The translations under genes and the position numbers were made by a program. A DNA stretch of 64,000 nt from Arthrobacter sp. EPSL27 (GTDB taxonomy: Bacteria > Actinomycetota > Actinomycetes > Actinomycetales > Micrococcaceae), in contig NZ_LNUT01000005.1 of NCBI RefSeq assembly GCF_001512305.1, forward strand, positions 965,774-1,029,773. Reading direction: 5' to 3'. The notes under the pieces were generated by a model. That model saw only the letters and a program-made list of their open reading frames with translations. It was not told the DNA's origin and ran no database searches. Below, piece by piece: positions 16,086-24,437 of this stretch; the stretch's first letter is position 1; every line of letters starts with the position of its first letter.

Positions 16086-16383
16086 GGCGCCTCCCCTCAC
16101 GATGATCGTGGTCCGCGGGGGCGGTGGCAAGGGGGCGCGGGCGCCCAATTCGGGGGAAACCTGCGAGGTCGCCGCCGGAGGCTTCCGTCGACCTCGCACG
16201 TGTCCGGCGACCTCGTGCGCTCTCCGCGGCGCAAATTTCCTCGCGACGCGCAACGGCGCGGGCGCTGCCGTATTCCCGCGTCGACAGCGCCTTTCGTGGG
16301 CGCAGAACCCATAGCGCAGCGCCAGATCGTTGGAGCAGCGCCAGATCGTTGCCGGCCGTGCAGGGCCGGCAGTTCCCGCCCGC
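16086..16383. other. Intergenic stretch between rtcB and cysN
   Basis: No gene seen. It contains a direct repeat of AGCGCCAGATCGTTG (one copy near 16319, one near 16336) and the hairpin listed at 16350. The rest is GC-rich with no readable motif except the ribosome binding site of rtcB. Confidence 0.6.
16350..16371 (-). terminator. Likely terminator of the sir-cysHDN operon
   Basis: A perfect eight-base stem TGCCGGCC/GGCCGGCA around a six-base loop, 13 bases behind the cysN stop on the minus strand. There is no T run, so termination efficiency is uncertain. Confidence 0.6.
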
Positions 16384-17826
16384 TCAGATGGAGTAGCGCT
16401 CGTCCTCGTGGTCGCCCGGGTGGTCCTTGACCAGGCCGGCGGCGAGGGTGTTGCCGTCCAGCGGGTCGATCACCAGGAACGCCCCGGTGCGGCGGTGGTG
16501 CAGGTAGTTCTCCAGCGGCAGCGACGCGGCCAGCCGCAGCTGGGCGTGTCCGATGTCGTTGAGCTCCAGCGTGGACGTGGGCTCCAGCTGGAAGCTGGCA
16601 AGGTCCAGCTTGCCCGTCACGTTCCGGACCATCGCACGGACCGTGCGGGTGCCGTGCTTGACCAGCACCTTGGCGCCCTCACGCAGCGGCTTCGGCGAGA
16701 GCCAGCACAGCGCCGCGTACAGGTCCGCCGAGGCTTCCCGGATGGTCCCGGCAGCCGCGATGGTGTCCCCGCGGGCCACGTCGATCTCGTCCGAGAGCCG
16801 GATCGCCACCGACTGCGGGGCCGTGGCCTCCTGCAGCGAATGGCCGGCGAAGTCGATGCCGGCCACCGTCGTGGTGCGCGGGTCCTGGCCGGGCGTCAGC
16901 ACGCTGACCGTATCCCCCACCTTCACCGAGCCCTCGGTGATCTGGCCGGCGTAGGCGCGGTAGTCGCGGTACGCCGCGGCGTCGAGCCCGGCGGCGACGG
17001 CGTCGGGCGCCAGCGCACCCTGCGGCCGAACCACCAGCTGGACAGGAAAGCGGAAGCTCTCCAGGTGGCTCTCCAGCTCGTCCGCGGCAGGCAGGGTCTC
17101 CAGGACCTCCAGCAGCGCGGGTCCGTCGTACCAGGGCGTGCGGTCCGAGCGGTCCACCACGTTGTCGCCGTCGAGCGCGGAGACAGGAATGACGAAAAGA
17201 TCGGCGAGCCCACCCGTGTTCAGTTCGTTGCGGCCCAGCCCCAGCTCCCGGCCCACCTGCTGCACGTCGGCCTCGATCGCGCGGAACACGTCCTCGCTGA
17301 AGTCCACCAGGTCGATCTTGTTCACGGCCACGATCACGTGCGCCACGCGCAGCAGCTGCAGCACGGACAGGTGCCGGCGGGTCTGCTCCAGCACACCCTT
17401 GCGGGCGTCAATGAGCACGACGACGGCATCCGCGGTGGACGCGCCGGTCACCGTGTTCTTGGTGTACTGCACGTGCCCGGGGCAGTCCGCGAGGATGAAG
17501 CTGCGGCGGCCCGTGGCGAAGTAGCGGTAGGCGACGTCGATGGTGATGCCCTGCTCCCGCTCGGCGCGCAGGCCGTCCGTGAGCAGCGCCAGGTCGATCC
17601 GCTGTTTCCCGCTGGGGTCGGTGGCCCCGTCCCCGCCGAAGCCGCGGTCCGCGGAGGTGCGGGCGACGGCGTCGAGCTGGTCGGCGAGGATCGCCTTCGA
17701 GTCGTGCAGGAGCCGGCCCACCAGGGTGGACTTGCCGTCGTCGACCGATCCGGCGGTGGCGAAGCGGAACAGCGTGGTGGGCAGGGCGTCCTGCCCGGCG
17801 TCGGGGAGGAAAGTTTCCGTGCTCAT
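16384..17826 (-). CDS. cysN: Sulfate adenylyltransferase subunit 1 (GTPase)
   Basis: GTPase subunit of ATP sulfurylase, 480 residues. It couples GTP hydrolysis to formation of adenylyl sulfate by CysD. Elongation-factor-like G motifs are visible: AGSVDDGKST (P loop), DCPGH, and NKID, plus the QGITIDVAYRYF switch region. Two beta-barrel domains follow. There is no C-terminal APS kinase domain (no second P loop), so it is CysN and not the CysNC fusion. The start codon shares one base with the cysD stop (TAATG), so the subunits are coupled. Confidence 0.95.
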   Translation of the reverse strand: MSTETFLPDAGQDALPTTLFRFATAGSVDDGKSTLVGRLLHDSKAILADQLDAVARTSADRGFGGDGATDPSGKQRIDLALLTDGLRAEREQGITIDVAYRYFATGRRSFILADCPGHVQYTKNTVTGASTADAVVVLIDARKGVLEQTRRHLSVLQLLRVAHVIVAVNKIDLVDFSEDVFRAIEADVQQVGRELGLGRNELNTGGLADLFVIPVSALDGDNVVDRSDRTPWYDGPALLEVLETLPAADELESHLESFRFPVQLVVRPQGALAPDAVAAGLDAAAYRDYRAYAGQITEGSVKVGDTVSVLTPGQDPRTTTVAGIDFAGHSLQEATAPQSVAIRLSDEIDVARGDTIAAAGTIREASADLYAALCWLSPKPLREGAKVLVKHGTRTVRAMVRNVTGKLDLASFQLEPTSTLELNDIGHAQLRLAASLPLENYLHHRRTGAFLVIDPLDGNTLAAGLVKDHPGDHEDERYSI

Positions 17827-18773
17827 TAGAAATAGCCGTCCTTCTTGCGGTCTTCCATGGCGGCTTCGGAGATGCGGTCATCGGCCCGGGTGGCGCCACG
17901 TTCGGTGATGGTGGAGGCGGCAACTTCAATGACGACGTCGCGCACGGTGGCGGCGGCGGATTCGACGGCGCCGGTGCAGGACATGTCGCCCACGGTCCGG
18001 TAGCGGACGGTCTTGGTGGTGACGGCCTCGTTGTCGCGGGGCTGCGAGACCTCGCCCACCGCGCGCCACATGCCGTCACGGGCGAAGACCTCGCGCTCGT
18101 GGGCGTAGTACAGGCCCGGCAGCTCGATGTTTTCGCGCTCGATGTAGCGCCAGACGTCGAGTTCGGTCCAGTTGCTGATGGGGAACGCGCGGACGTGCTG
18201 GCCCACGGTGTGCCGGCCGTTGTAGAGGTTCCACAGCTCGGGCCGCTGGTTGCGCGGGTCCCACTGGCCAAACTCGTCGCGCAGGCTCAGGATGCGCTCC
18301 TTGGCGCGGGCCTTGTCCTCGTCCCGGCGGCCGCCGCCGAAAACGGCGTCGAACTTGTTGCGTTGGATCGCGTCCAGCAGCGGCACGGTCTGCAGCGGGT
18401 TCCGGGTGCCGTCGGCACGTTCGGCCAGCTCGCCTGAGTCGATGAACTCCTGCACGCTGCCGACGACGAGCTTCAGCCCCAGCCGCTCCACGGTCCGGTC
18501 CCGGAAGTCGATGACCTCCGGGAAGTTGTGCCCGGTGTCCACGTGCAGCACAGGAAAGGGCACCTTCCCGGGCCAGAACGCCTTGGTGGCCAGGTGCAGC
18601 ATCACCACAGAATCCTTGCCGCCGGAAAAGAGCAGCGCGGGCCGCTCAAACTCGGCAACCACCTCGCGGATGATGTGGATCGCCTCCGACTCAAGAGTGT
18701 CGAGGGACGAGAGGCGTGTGGAAACGGGAGCGTCAGTCACCTGTGTGGGCTCCTCAGTCAGGAAAGTGCTCAT
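17826..18773 (-). CDS. cysD: Sulfate adenylyltransferase subunit 2
   Basis: Catalytic subunit of ATP sulfurylase, 315 residues, PP-loop superfamily. Seen: the PP-loop LLFSGGKDSVVML, VDTGHNFPEVIDFRD, FGGGRRDEDKARAKER, and RAFPISNWTELDVWRYIERE; the C-terminus has the CysD signature RYRTVGDMSCTG. ATG 18773 lies in an ATGA overlap with cysH. Together with CysN it makes APS, the substrate of the reductase encoded immediately upstream. Confidence 0.96.
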   Translation of the reverse strand: MSTFLTEEPTQVTDAPVSTRLSSLDTLESEAIHIIREVVAEFERPALLFSGGKDSVVMLHLATKAFWPGKVPFPVLHVDTGHNFPEVIDFRDRTVERLGLKLVVGSVQEFIDSGELAERADGTRNPLQTVPLLDAIQRNKFDAVFGGGRRDEDKARAKERILSLRDEFGQWDPRNQRPELWNLYNGRHTVGQHVRAFPISNWTELDVWRYIERENIELPGLYYAHEREVFARDGMWRAVGEVSQPRDNEAVTTKTVRYRTVGDMSCTGAVESAAATVRDVVIEVAASTITERGATRADDRISEAAMEDRKKDGYF

Positions 18774-19480
18774 ACGTGTAGTCCGCATTCTGTCTTGTCG
18801 GTTCCTGCCCAGCGTCCGGCGCGGGGATCGTCGCCGGGCGCCACTTTGCGGGTGCAGGGCTGGCAGCCAATGGACGGGTAGCCCTGTGAAAGCAGCGGGT
18901 TGACGGGGAGGAGGTTGTCGTCGGAGTACTGGACCAGCTGGTCGAAGCTCCAGGCGGCCACGGGGTTGACCTTGACCAGGCCGTTGGCCTCGTCCCAGGT
19001 GACCAGCGGGGTGTTGGTGCGGGTGGGGGCCTCGTCGCGGCGGACCCCGGTGAACCAGAGTTCGTAGCCGGCCAGGGTGCGGCGCAGCGGGGCCACCTTG
19101 CGCAGCGCGCAGCACTGGGCGGCGTCGCGGGCGAAGAGGTCCTTGCCGAGGAGCCGGTCCTGCTGCTCCACGGTCTGCTCCGGCAGCACGTCCACCACGT
19201 TGATGCGCAGGCTCGCGGCCACCTCGTCGCGTGTGGCGTAGGTTTCCGGGAAGTGGTAGCCGGTCTCCAGGAACAGGACGTCGACGCCGGGGAGCTGGTC
19301 CGCGACCAGCGCCGGGAGGACGGCGTCGGCCATGGAGCAGGCGACGGCGACGGCGGGCAGCTCAAAATTGCGCGCCACCCAGGCGATCACCTCGCGGGCC
19401 GGGGCGTCCCAGCCGAGCTCGGCGGCGCCGGACTCGGCGAGGACCTTCAGCTCGTCGTGGGTGCGGAGCGCGCTGGTCAC
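18770..19480 (-). CDS. cysH: Assimilatory adenylyl-sulfate (APS) reductase, iron-sulfur type
   Basis: Reductase of 236 residues that converts APS to sulfite and AMP using thioredoxin. Four cysteines typical of the [4Fe-4S] APS reductase class are present as a CC pair in AQCCALRKV and CxxC in IGCQPCTRKV; the catalytic Cys is in the C-terminal KTECGLHV. Enterobacterial PAPS reductases lack the CC/CxxC set, so this enzyme should use APS directly, which fits the absence of an APS kinase in the operon. The GTG start overlaps the sir stop (GTGA). Confidence 0.93.
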   Translation of the reverse strand: MTSALRTHDELKVLAESGAAELGWDAPAREVIAWVARNFELPAVAVACSMADAVLPALVADQLPGVDVLFLETGYHFPETYATRDEVAASLRINVVDVLPEQTVEQQDRLLGKDLFARDAAQCCALRKVAPLRRTLAGYELWFTGVRRDEAPTRTNTPLVTWDEANGLVKVNPVAAWSFDQLVQYSDDNLLPVNPLLSQGYPSIGCQPCTRKVAPGDDPRAGRWAGTDKTECGLHV

Positions 19481-21225
19481 TGCAGGTCACCCTCGTCGGC
19501 CGCGAACGCCCACTCGGCGAAGGTCTGGCCCTCGGTGTGGTCGGCCACGAACTTCCGCACCACACGCTCCACGTAGTCGGGCAGCTCGCCGGCCGTGACC
19601 TTGAGGCCGCGGACGGTGCGGCCCAGGCCCGCCTCCTCGCGGCTGCTGGAAGCCAGCCCGCCGCCCAGATGGACCTGGAAACCCGGGGTGGGGTCGCCGT
19701 CGGGCGTGGGAAGCATCATGCCCTTGAGGCCGATGTCCGCGGTCTGGATCCGGGCGCAGGAGTTGGGGCAGCCGTTGATGTGCAGCGAGAGGGCCTGCGG
19801 GAGCTGCCCGGTCTCGACGAGGTCGGCGAGGCGGCGTTCCAGCTCGGCCACCGCGGTGGCGGCCGTGACCTTGGTTTCGACGATGGCCAGCTTGCAGTAC
19901 TCGATGCCGGTGCAGGCGATGGTGCCGCGGCGGAACACGGACGGCCGGGCGGAGAGGCCCAGGGCGTCCAGTTCGGCCACCAGCGGCTCCACCTCGTCCT
20001 TGGGCACGTCCAAGACCACGATTTTCTGGTGCGGGGTGGTGCGCAGCCGCTGCGATCCGCGGGATTCGAGGGTGTCGGCGAGCTTCACCAGCTGGGTGCC
20101 GGAGAGGCGGCCGGCCAGCGGGGTGGCGCCGATGAAGAACCGGCCGTCCTTCTGCTCGTGCACGCCGATGTGGTCGCCCGGGGTGGCGGGCTTCGGCGCC
20201 GCGGGGCCGTCGTCGAGCTTGTAGCCGAGGTATTCGTCCTCGAGGACCTGGCGGAACTTCACCGGGCCCCAGTCGGCCAGCAGGAATTTCAGCCGGGCCT
20301 TGGTGCGCATGCGCCGGTAGCCGTAGTCGCGGAAGATGCTGGTGACGCCGAGCCAGACGTCGGCGGCCTGGTCCGGGCGGACGAACGCGCCGAGGCGCTT
20401 GCCCAGCATGGGGTTGGTGGAGAGCGCGCCGCCCACCCAGAGGTCGTAGCCGATGCCCAGTTCGGGGTGCACCAGGCCCACCAGGGCGACGTCGTTGATC
20501 TCGTGGACCACATCCTGGCTGGGGTGGCCCGTGATGGCGGTCTTGAACTTGCGCGGCAGGTTGGCCAGCTCCGGGTCGCCGATGAAGCGTTCGGCGAGCT
20601 CGTGGATCAGCGGCGTGGGGTCGATGATCTCGTCCGTGGCGATGCCGGCCACCGGGGAGCCGAGAATGACGCGGGGCACGTCGCCGCAGGCTTCCGTGGT
20701 GGAGAGGTCCACGGCTTCGAGGCGGCGCCAGATCTCCGGGACGTCCTCCACCCGGATCCAGTGCAGCTGGATGTTCTGCCGGTCGGTGAGGTCCGCCGAG
20801 TCGCGGGCGAAGTCGACGGAGATCTGGCCGATGACGCGCAGCTGCTCGGTGGTAAGGGCGCCGCCGTCGATCCGGACGCGCAGCATAAAGTACTTGTCCT
20901 CGAGCTCGTGCGGTTCCAGCGTGGCGGTCTTGCCGCCGTCGATCCCGGGCTTGCGCTGGGTGTAGAGGCCCCACCAGCGGAAGCGGCCGTGCAAGTCGGT
21001 GCTATCGATCGAGTCGAAGCCGTGCTTGGAGTAGTGGGACTCGATACGCTCGCGGACGTTGAGGCCGTTGTCCTCCTGCTTCCAGGTTTCGTTGGCGTTC
21101 AGCGGGGCGGTGCCGTCCACCTTCCACTGCCCGTGCGGCTTGGCGGCGGGGCGGCTGGTGGGGCGTTTGGCGCGGGCCGGTGCGGCCTGGTCCGGGGACG
21201 CTCCGGCTAGAGCTGTATCAGTCAT
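19477..21225 (-). CDS. sir: Ferredoxin-dependent sulfite reductase (siroheme, 4Fe-4S)
   Basis: Reduces sulfite to sulfide; 582 residues. The nitrite/sulfite reductase fold is duplicated, and the cofactor cysteines are in ACTGIEYCKLA and HINGCPNSCARIQ. DLTDRQNIQLHWIRVEDVPEIW is a family segment of the ferredoxin-dependent group, so electrons likely come from ferredoxin reduced by the Fpr protein. ATG 21225 lies six bases behind the -10 TACAGT and no Shine-Dalgarno is present: a leaderless mRNA. First gene of the operon with cysH, cysD and cysN. Confidence 0.94.
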   Translation of the reverse strand: MTDTALAGASPDQAAPARAKRPTSRPAAKPHGQWKVDGTAPLNANETWKQEDNGLNVRERIESHYSKHGFDSIDSTDLHGRFRWWGLYTQRKPGIDGGKTATLEPHELEDKYFMLRVRIDGGALTTEQLRVIGQISVDFARDSADLTDRQNIQLHWIRVEDVPEIWRRLEAVDLSTTEACGDVPRVILGSPVAGIATDEIIDPTPLIHELAERFIGDPELANLPRKFKTAITGHPSQDVVHEINDVALVGLVHPELGIGYDLWVGGALSTNPMLGKRLGAFVRPDQAADVWLGVTSIFRDYGYRRMRTKARLKFLLADWGPVKFRQVLEDEYLGYKLDDGPAAPKPATPGDHIGVHEQKDGRFFIGATPLAGRLSGTQLVKLADTLESRGSQRLRTTPHQKIVVLDVPKDEVEPLVAELDALGLSARPSVFRRGTIACTGIEYCKLAIVETKVTAATAVAELERRLADLVETGQLPQALSLHINGCPNSCARIQTADIGLKGMMLPTPDGDPTPGFQVHLGGGLASSSREEAGLGRTVRGLKVTAGELPDYVERVVRKFVADHTEGQTFAEWAFAADEGDLQ

Positions 21226-21231
21226 GGATCG

Positions 21232-21303
21232 ACTGTAGGGCGGGCTTTTGGGCCGTTCCAACGGTGCGGAAACGCTAGGTCACCTTGGGCAATAAATCGT
21301 CAC
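21232..21303 (-). promoter_or_regulatory. Sulfur-type promoter of sir-cysHDN
   Basis: Read on the minus strand: -10 TACAGT (21232-21237), an 18-base spacer, -35 TTGGAA (21256-21261). The conserved element covers 21259-21303. Plus-strand blocks: CAACGGTGCGGAAAC, five bases, GTCAC, fourteen bases, CGTCAC. The element overlaps the -35, as expected for an activator site. Confidence 0.8.
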
Positions 21304-21370
21304 GAAGTGCCGGAGGGCCTTGATGTGGCAGGGGTGGTGTGCATGGAATCGTGCTTGAAACAGGAGGTGC

Positions 21371-22102
21371 TCAGCCCGCGGCGAGGGCGGCGTCGTAGCG
21401 TTCCAGGGCGATCTCGGCGAGCACCGGCGAGGGCAGCAGTGCCGCGGTCACGAGGTCCGCGCCGGCCTTGGCGAGCTGGTCGTGGAAGAACCCCGGGGCC
21501 AGCAGGTACGCGGCGATCACCACGCGGCCGCCCAGGTCCACTCCCCCGGCGGATTCGCCGGCGCCGGCCCCACCCGCTGCCTCCTCGCGGAGCATGGCGA
21601 CGGCCTCAGGCACGGAGGGCCTGGCCGATGCGCCGTACGCGGCCACGATCCGATTGGACCGCAGGGCGCGGAGCTGTTCCACGAGTACCTCGACGTTCTG
21701 CGCTGCCGTGGGGTCGGAGGACCCGGCTGCGGCGACGATCACGGCGTCGTTGTCCGTCACGCCGGCTTCCCGGAGCCGCTGGTCCAGCAGCGCGGCGAGC
21801 CGCGGGTCCGGGCCCAGCGGGGCGGCGGCGCGGGTGCCCGGACGGCTCTTAACGGCCCGGGCGATGTCCACCTTGACGTGGTAGCCGACGCTGAGCAGCA
21901 GCGGGACCACGACGGCGGTCTCCCCCGCCGGGAGGCCCTCGACGACGGCTGGCAGCTCGGGGTTCTGCACGTCCACGTAGGCCTCGCGGACGTCGAGTCC
22001 CGGCCGCAGCGCGGCGATCCCGTCGCGGAGGGCGTTGACTTCGGCAGCACCCTGGGCGCTGGAGGTGCCATGGGCGCAGGCGATCAGGATGGGGCTATTC
22101 AT
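21371..22102 (-). CDS. Sirohydrochlorin chelatase-like protein (CbiX/SirB family)
   Basis: Protein of 243 residues with the chelatase fold in two halves. Metal-binding histidines are seen in ILIACAHGTSS (residues about 5-15) and VGYHVKVDIARAV; a second-half PGFFHDQLAKAG segment matches the family. It probably inserts iron into sirohydrochlorin to give siroheme for the sulfite reductase encoded just downstream. ATG 22102 is seven bases behind a TACGCT -10-like box, suggesting a leaderless message. It lacks the 45-bp sulfur element. Confidence 0.85.
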   Translation of the reverse strand: MNSPILIACAHGTSSAQGAAEVNALRDGIAALRPGLDVREAYVDVQNPELPAVVEGLPAGETAVVVPLLLSVGYHVKVDIARAVKSRPGTRAAAPLGPDPRLAALLDQRLREAGVTDNDAVIVAAAGSSDPTAAQNVEVLVEQLRALRSNRIVAAYGASARPSVPEAVAMLREEAAGGAGAGESAGGVDLGGRVVIAAYLLAPGFFHDQLAKAGADLVTAALLPSPVLAEIALERYDAALAAG

Positions 22103-22163
22103 AGCCGTTAGCGTAACCTTGGAGCCGCCCCATTTGCCCCTCGAGATCCGACCGGGACGCTCC

Positions 22164-22835
22164 ATGACTTTTTCCTTCAGCGCTGTCCTGATCTGGCTCG
22201 ACCTGGCCGGCGTCTTCTTCTTCGCCGTCTCCGGGTCCCTGCTCGCGGCGCGGAAGCAGTTCGACATCATCGGCTCCCTGCTGCTGGCCTCGGTGGTCAG
22301 CCTGGGCGGCGGCGTCATCCGCGACATCATCATCAATGCGGGCCCGCCCACGGCCTTCATCAGCCCGGCCTACCTGGCGCCGCCGCTGCTGGCCACGGTG
22401 CTGGTGTATTTCCTGTTCTCCAGTGTGCAGCGGTACACGTCGCTGCTGGTGCTGTTCGACGCCGGCGGGCTGGCCCTCTTCTGTATCACCGGGTCGCTTA
22501 AGGCGATGGCGGCCGGAATGAACCCCGTGGCGGCAGTGCTTCTGGGGGTTACGACGGCGGTGGGCGGCGGCCTGCTGCGCGACATCACGGCCAACGAGGT
22601 GCCGCAGCTGTTCGACCCGAAGGACATCTATGCGCTGCCGGCGTTTACCGGGGCTGCCCTGACGGTGGCGCTGTCCGTGACGGGCACCTTCAACGCCGTG
22701 ACCGCCGGTGCCGTGGCCGTCGTCGTTTTCGCCTTCCGGGTGACGGCGTGGCGGCGCAAGTGGTTCGTCCCGCTGGCGGTCCGCGGCTGGCACCGGCTCG
22801 GCCTGGACACGGCCGAGGGCAAGCCCCGGGATTAG
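22164..22835 (+). CDS. TRIC-type cation channel family protein (YadS/UPF0126-like)
   Basis: Membrane protein of 223 residues with seven hydrophobic segments in two related halves. Each half has the family's glycine-rich motif: SLGGGVIRDII near residue 53 and AVGGGLLRDITANEVP near residue 133. These motifs define the bacterial TRIC (trimeric intracellular cation) channels, often K+-permeable. Start at ATG 22164. It is divergent from the chelatase gene by about 60 bases. Confidence 0.88.
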   Translation: MTFSFSAVLIWLDLAGVFFFAVSGSLLAARKQFDIIGSLLLASVVSLGGGVIRDIIINAGPPTAFISPAYLAPPLLATVLVYFLFSSVQRYTSLLVLFDAGGLALFCITGSLKAMAAGMNPVAAVLLGVTTAVGGGLLRDITANEVPQLFDPKDIYALPAFTGAALTVALSVTGTFNAVTAGAVAVVVFAFRVTAWRRKWFVPLAVRGWHRLGLDTAEGKPRD

Positions 22836-22849
22836 CTAGGATGGGAACC

Positions 22850-23272
22850 ATGACTGACATGTTCCTCGAGAAGTTCCGCGCGCTTGTTCCGAAGTATCTC
22901 GAAGACGAATGGCAGGAAGAGGACGGCCTGGCCCCCGATGAGCTCGACTCGGCCCTCGCCGAGCACCAGTTCCAGGTCCCGCTGGTCCTCCGGGAGTTCT
23001 ACCTCGCGGTGGGCGGCTGCGAGGACATCATGGAGGCGTACCACTACTTCTGGGACCCCGAAGAGCTCGAAGTCGACGACGAAGGCTTCCTCATGTTCCT
23101 CGAGGACGAGGAAGAACAGTTCACCTGGGGCTTCCGGGTGGCCGACCTCAGCATCCCGGACCCCATCGTGTACCGCCGCAACAACGCCCGCGGCCAGTGG
23201 AAGAGCGAAGAAGGAACCTTCTCCGAGTTCGTCTTCGACATGTTCGAGTGGGCCTTCGAGGACGAAGACTAG
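22850..23272 (+). CDS. SMI1/KNR4 (SUKH)-like acidic protein
   Basis: Very acidic protein of 140 residues with the SUKH-like pattern: LREFYLAVGGCEDIMEAYHYF, then a D/E-rich stretch around FLMFLEDEEEQFTWGFRV. SUKH proteins are often immunity proteins of toxin systems, but single housekeeping copies are common. No toxin gene is adjacent. ATG 22850 has GGATGGGA upstream; ATG 22841 is the alternative. Confidence 0.7.
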   Translation: MTDMFLEKFRALVPKYLEDEWQEEDGLAPDELDSALAEHQFQVPLVLREFYLAVGGCEDIMEAYHYFWDPEELEVDDEGFLMFLEDEEEQFTWGFRVADLSIPDPIVYRRNNARGQWKSEEGTFSEFVFDMFEWAFEDED

Positions 23273-23383
23273 GGGCTGGTTCTCCGGCGGCCGCTGGTCC
23301 TCCCCATGTTTGGCGGCCTCCACCGGAGTGTCGAGCCAAACCGCCGGTGATCTGCGGCACCGGAAATTCATACTTGGGGAGTT

Positions 23384-24205
23384 TCAGCGGATGACTCGTC
23401 CGCGCAGCACCTGCCACACCTCGTCGATGACCTTCTGCGGGTTGTAGACCACGTCCTGATACCCGTAGCGGAGCACTACATAGCCTGAAAGGGTGCTGGC
23501 GTTGTTCCGCCGCCGGTCCTTCTTCACCTGCGCCGGCTCAAGGTGGGTGCTTCCGTCGATCTCCACAATCAGGAACCCTTCCAGCAGGAAGTCCACCCGC
23601 CCGATCCCGGGCAGCTCAACCTGCGTCTGCGTGTGGATTCCCTGGTTTTTGAATAAAAGTCTGGCGACGACTTCAATCGCCGAGTCCGCCGTGCCGTCGA
23701 CCAGCTCAAGGACCCCGCGGGCGGCCCCGTTCCGGTTGCCCGGCAACCGCTGCCTCAGGTAGGGCAGCGTCGTGCGCCCTTGTAAGAGCGCGCTTTCCAC
23801 CATCACGGCAGCCTCTACCGGCGGCAGGCACCGCAGGGCGTGGAGCAGGGTGTCAGTCAGCCCGGCCACGGGCCGGGGAAACTCCGGCGGAACAAGGCTT
23901 CCTCGGTGGATAACGACGCCGGCGGCGGCGCCATGCCGGCACAGCAAATGCAGCCGAACAGGGGCGTGAAGCCGCCACAGTCCCTGACACGGGGCTGCCG
24001 ACGCGCAACACAGCAGCCCGTTGGCCAGCACGGCCGCGACCATGTCTGGGGCCGCGCCACTCAGTGCCACCCCTCCATGGCGCAGGCGTACCAATTCCCC
24101 GGCTGACACCGCGTTCCGGATCGTCCGCTCGGAGAATCCTGCCTGCAGCAGGGTCCCCGTCCGGGCCACCGAACCGGCATACTTCAGGTATGTTGCGAGG
24201 TCCAT
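23384..24205 (-). CDS. AbiEi-like N-terminal domain plus DUF559 (Vsr-like) C-terminal domain protein
   Basis: Protein of 273 residues. Residues 1-60 form a winged-helix segment of the AbiEi antitoxin type (ARTGTLLQAGFSERTIRNAVSAGELVRLRHGGVAL). Residues about 190-270 look like a DUF559/Vsr endonuclease-like fold: GIGRVDFLLEGFLIVEIDGSTHL and LRYGYQDVVYNPQKVIDEV. Such orphan proteins are frequent in Micrococcaceae and their function is not established. No AbiEii nucleotidyltransferase gene is adjacent. A second AbiEi-like gene lies at 34347. Confidence 0.72.
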   Translation of the reverse strand: MDLATYLKYAGSVARTGTLLQAGFSERTIRNAVSAGELVRLRHGGVALSGAAPDMVAAVLANGLLCCASAAPCQGLWRLHAPVRLHLLCRHGAAAGVVIHRGSLVPPEFPRPVAGLTDTLLHALRCLPPVEAAVMVESALLQGRTTLPYLRQRLPGNRNGAARGVLELVDGTADSAIEVVARLLFKNQGIHTQTQVELPGIGRVDFLLEGFLIVEIDGSTHLEPAQVKKDRRRNNASTLSGYVVLRYGYQDVVYNPQKVIDEVWQVLRGRVIR

Positions 24206-24403
24206 CCACCCAGCACAGTCCCGGACGCGGCGGAGTAACAGGCGCGCAGCCGCCTATGTGGACAGTTCCGGCGCCGGGTTTCCCCACGTTTGGACGGGCC
24301 GGACGGCGTGTCAGCCAGTCCCAGGCCGAGGTCAGCCCAGAGGTGGGGAGATTCCGCACGACCGGGCCGCGGAAAGCCCGTGACAGTGAATTTACAAACG
24401 GGC
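24206..24403. other. Gene-free stretch upstream of the small transcript
   Basis: Nothing coding is convincing here. It holds the 5' region of the AbiEi/DUF559 gene and then runs into the promoter at 24404. Confidence 0.5.
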
Positions 24404-24432
24404 TAGACAATGTGACATTCCTGTCATATGCT
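24404..24432 (+). promoter_or_regulatory. Strong predicted promoter of a small transcript
   Basis: TAGACA (24404-24409), a 17-base spacer and TATGCT (24427-24432). An ATG follows five bases after the -10. The region is AT-rich compared with its surroundings (GTGAATTTACAAACGGG just upstream). Confidence 0.65.
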
Positions 24433-24437
24433 CGTTC

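Noticed and set aside
16384..17826. CysNC fusion with APS kinase
   Set aside because: The protein ends after the elongation-factor-like barrels; no second P loop or kinase domain follows.
22850..23272. Immunity protein of a polymorphic toxin system
   Set aside because: SUKH-like features are present, but no toxin, secretion signal cassette or second immunity gene lies nearby.
23384..24205. Restriction or type IV toxin-antitoxin system
   Set aside because: Only an AbiEi-like domain and a DUF559-like domain are visible; no methylase, toxin or partner gene is adjacent.
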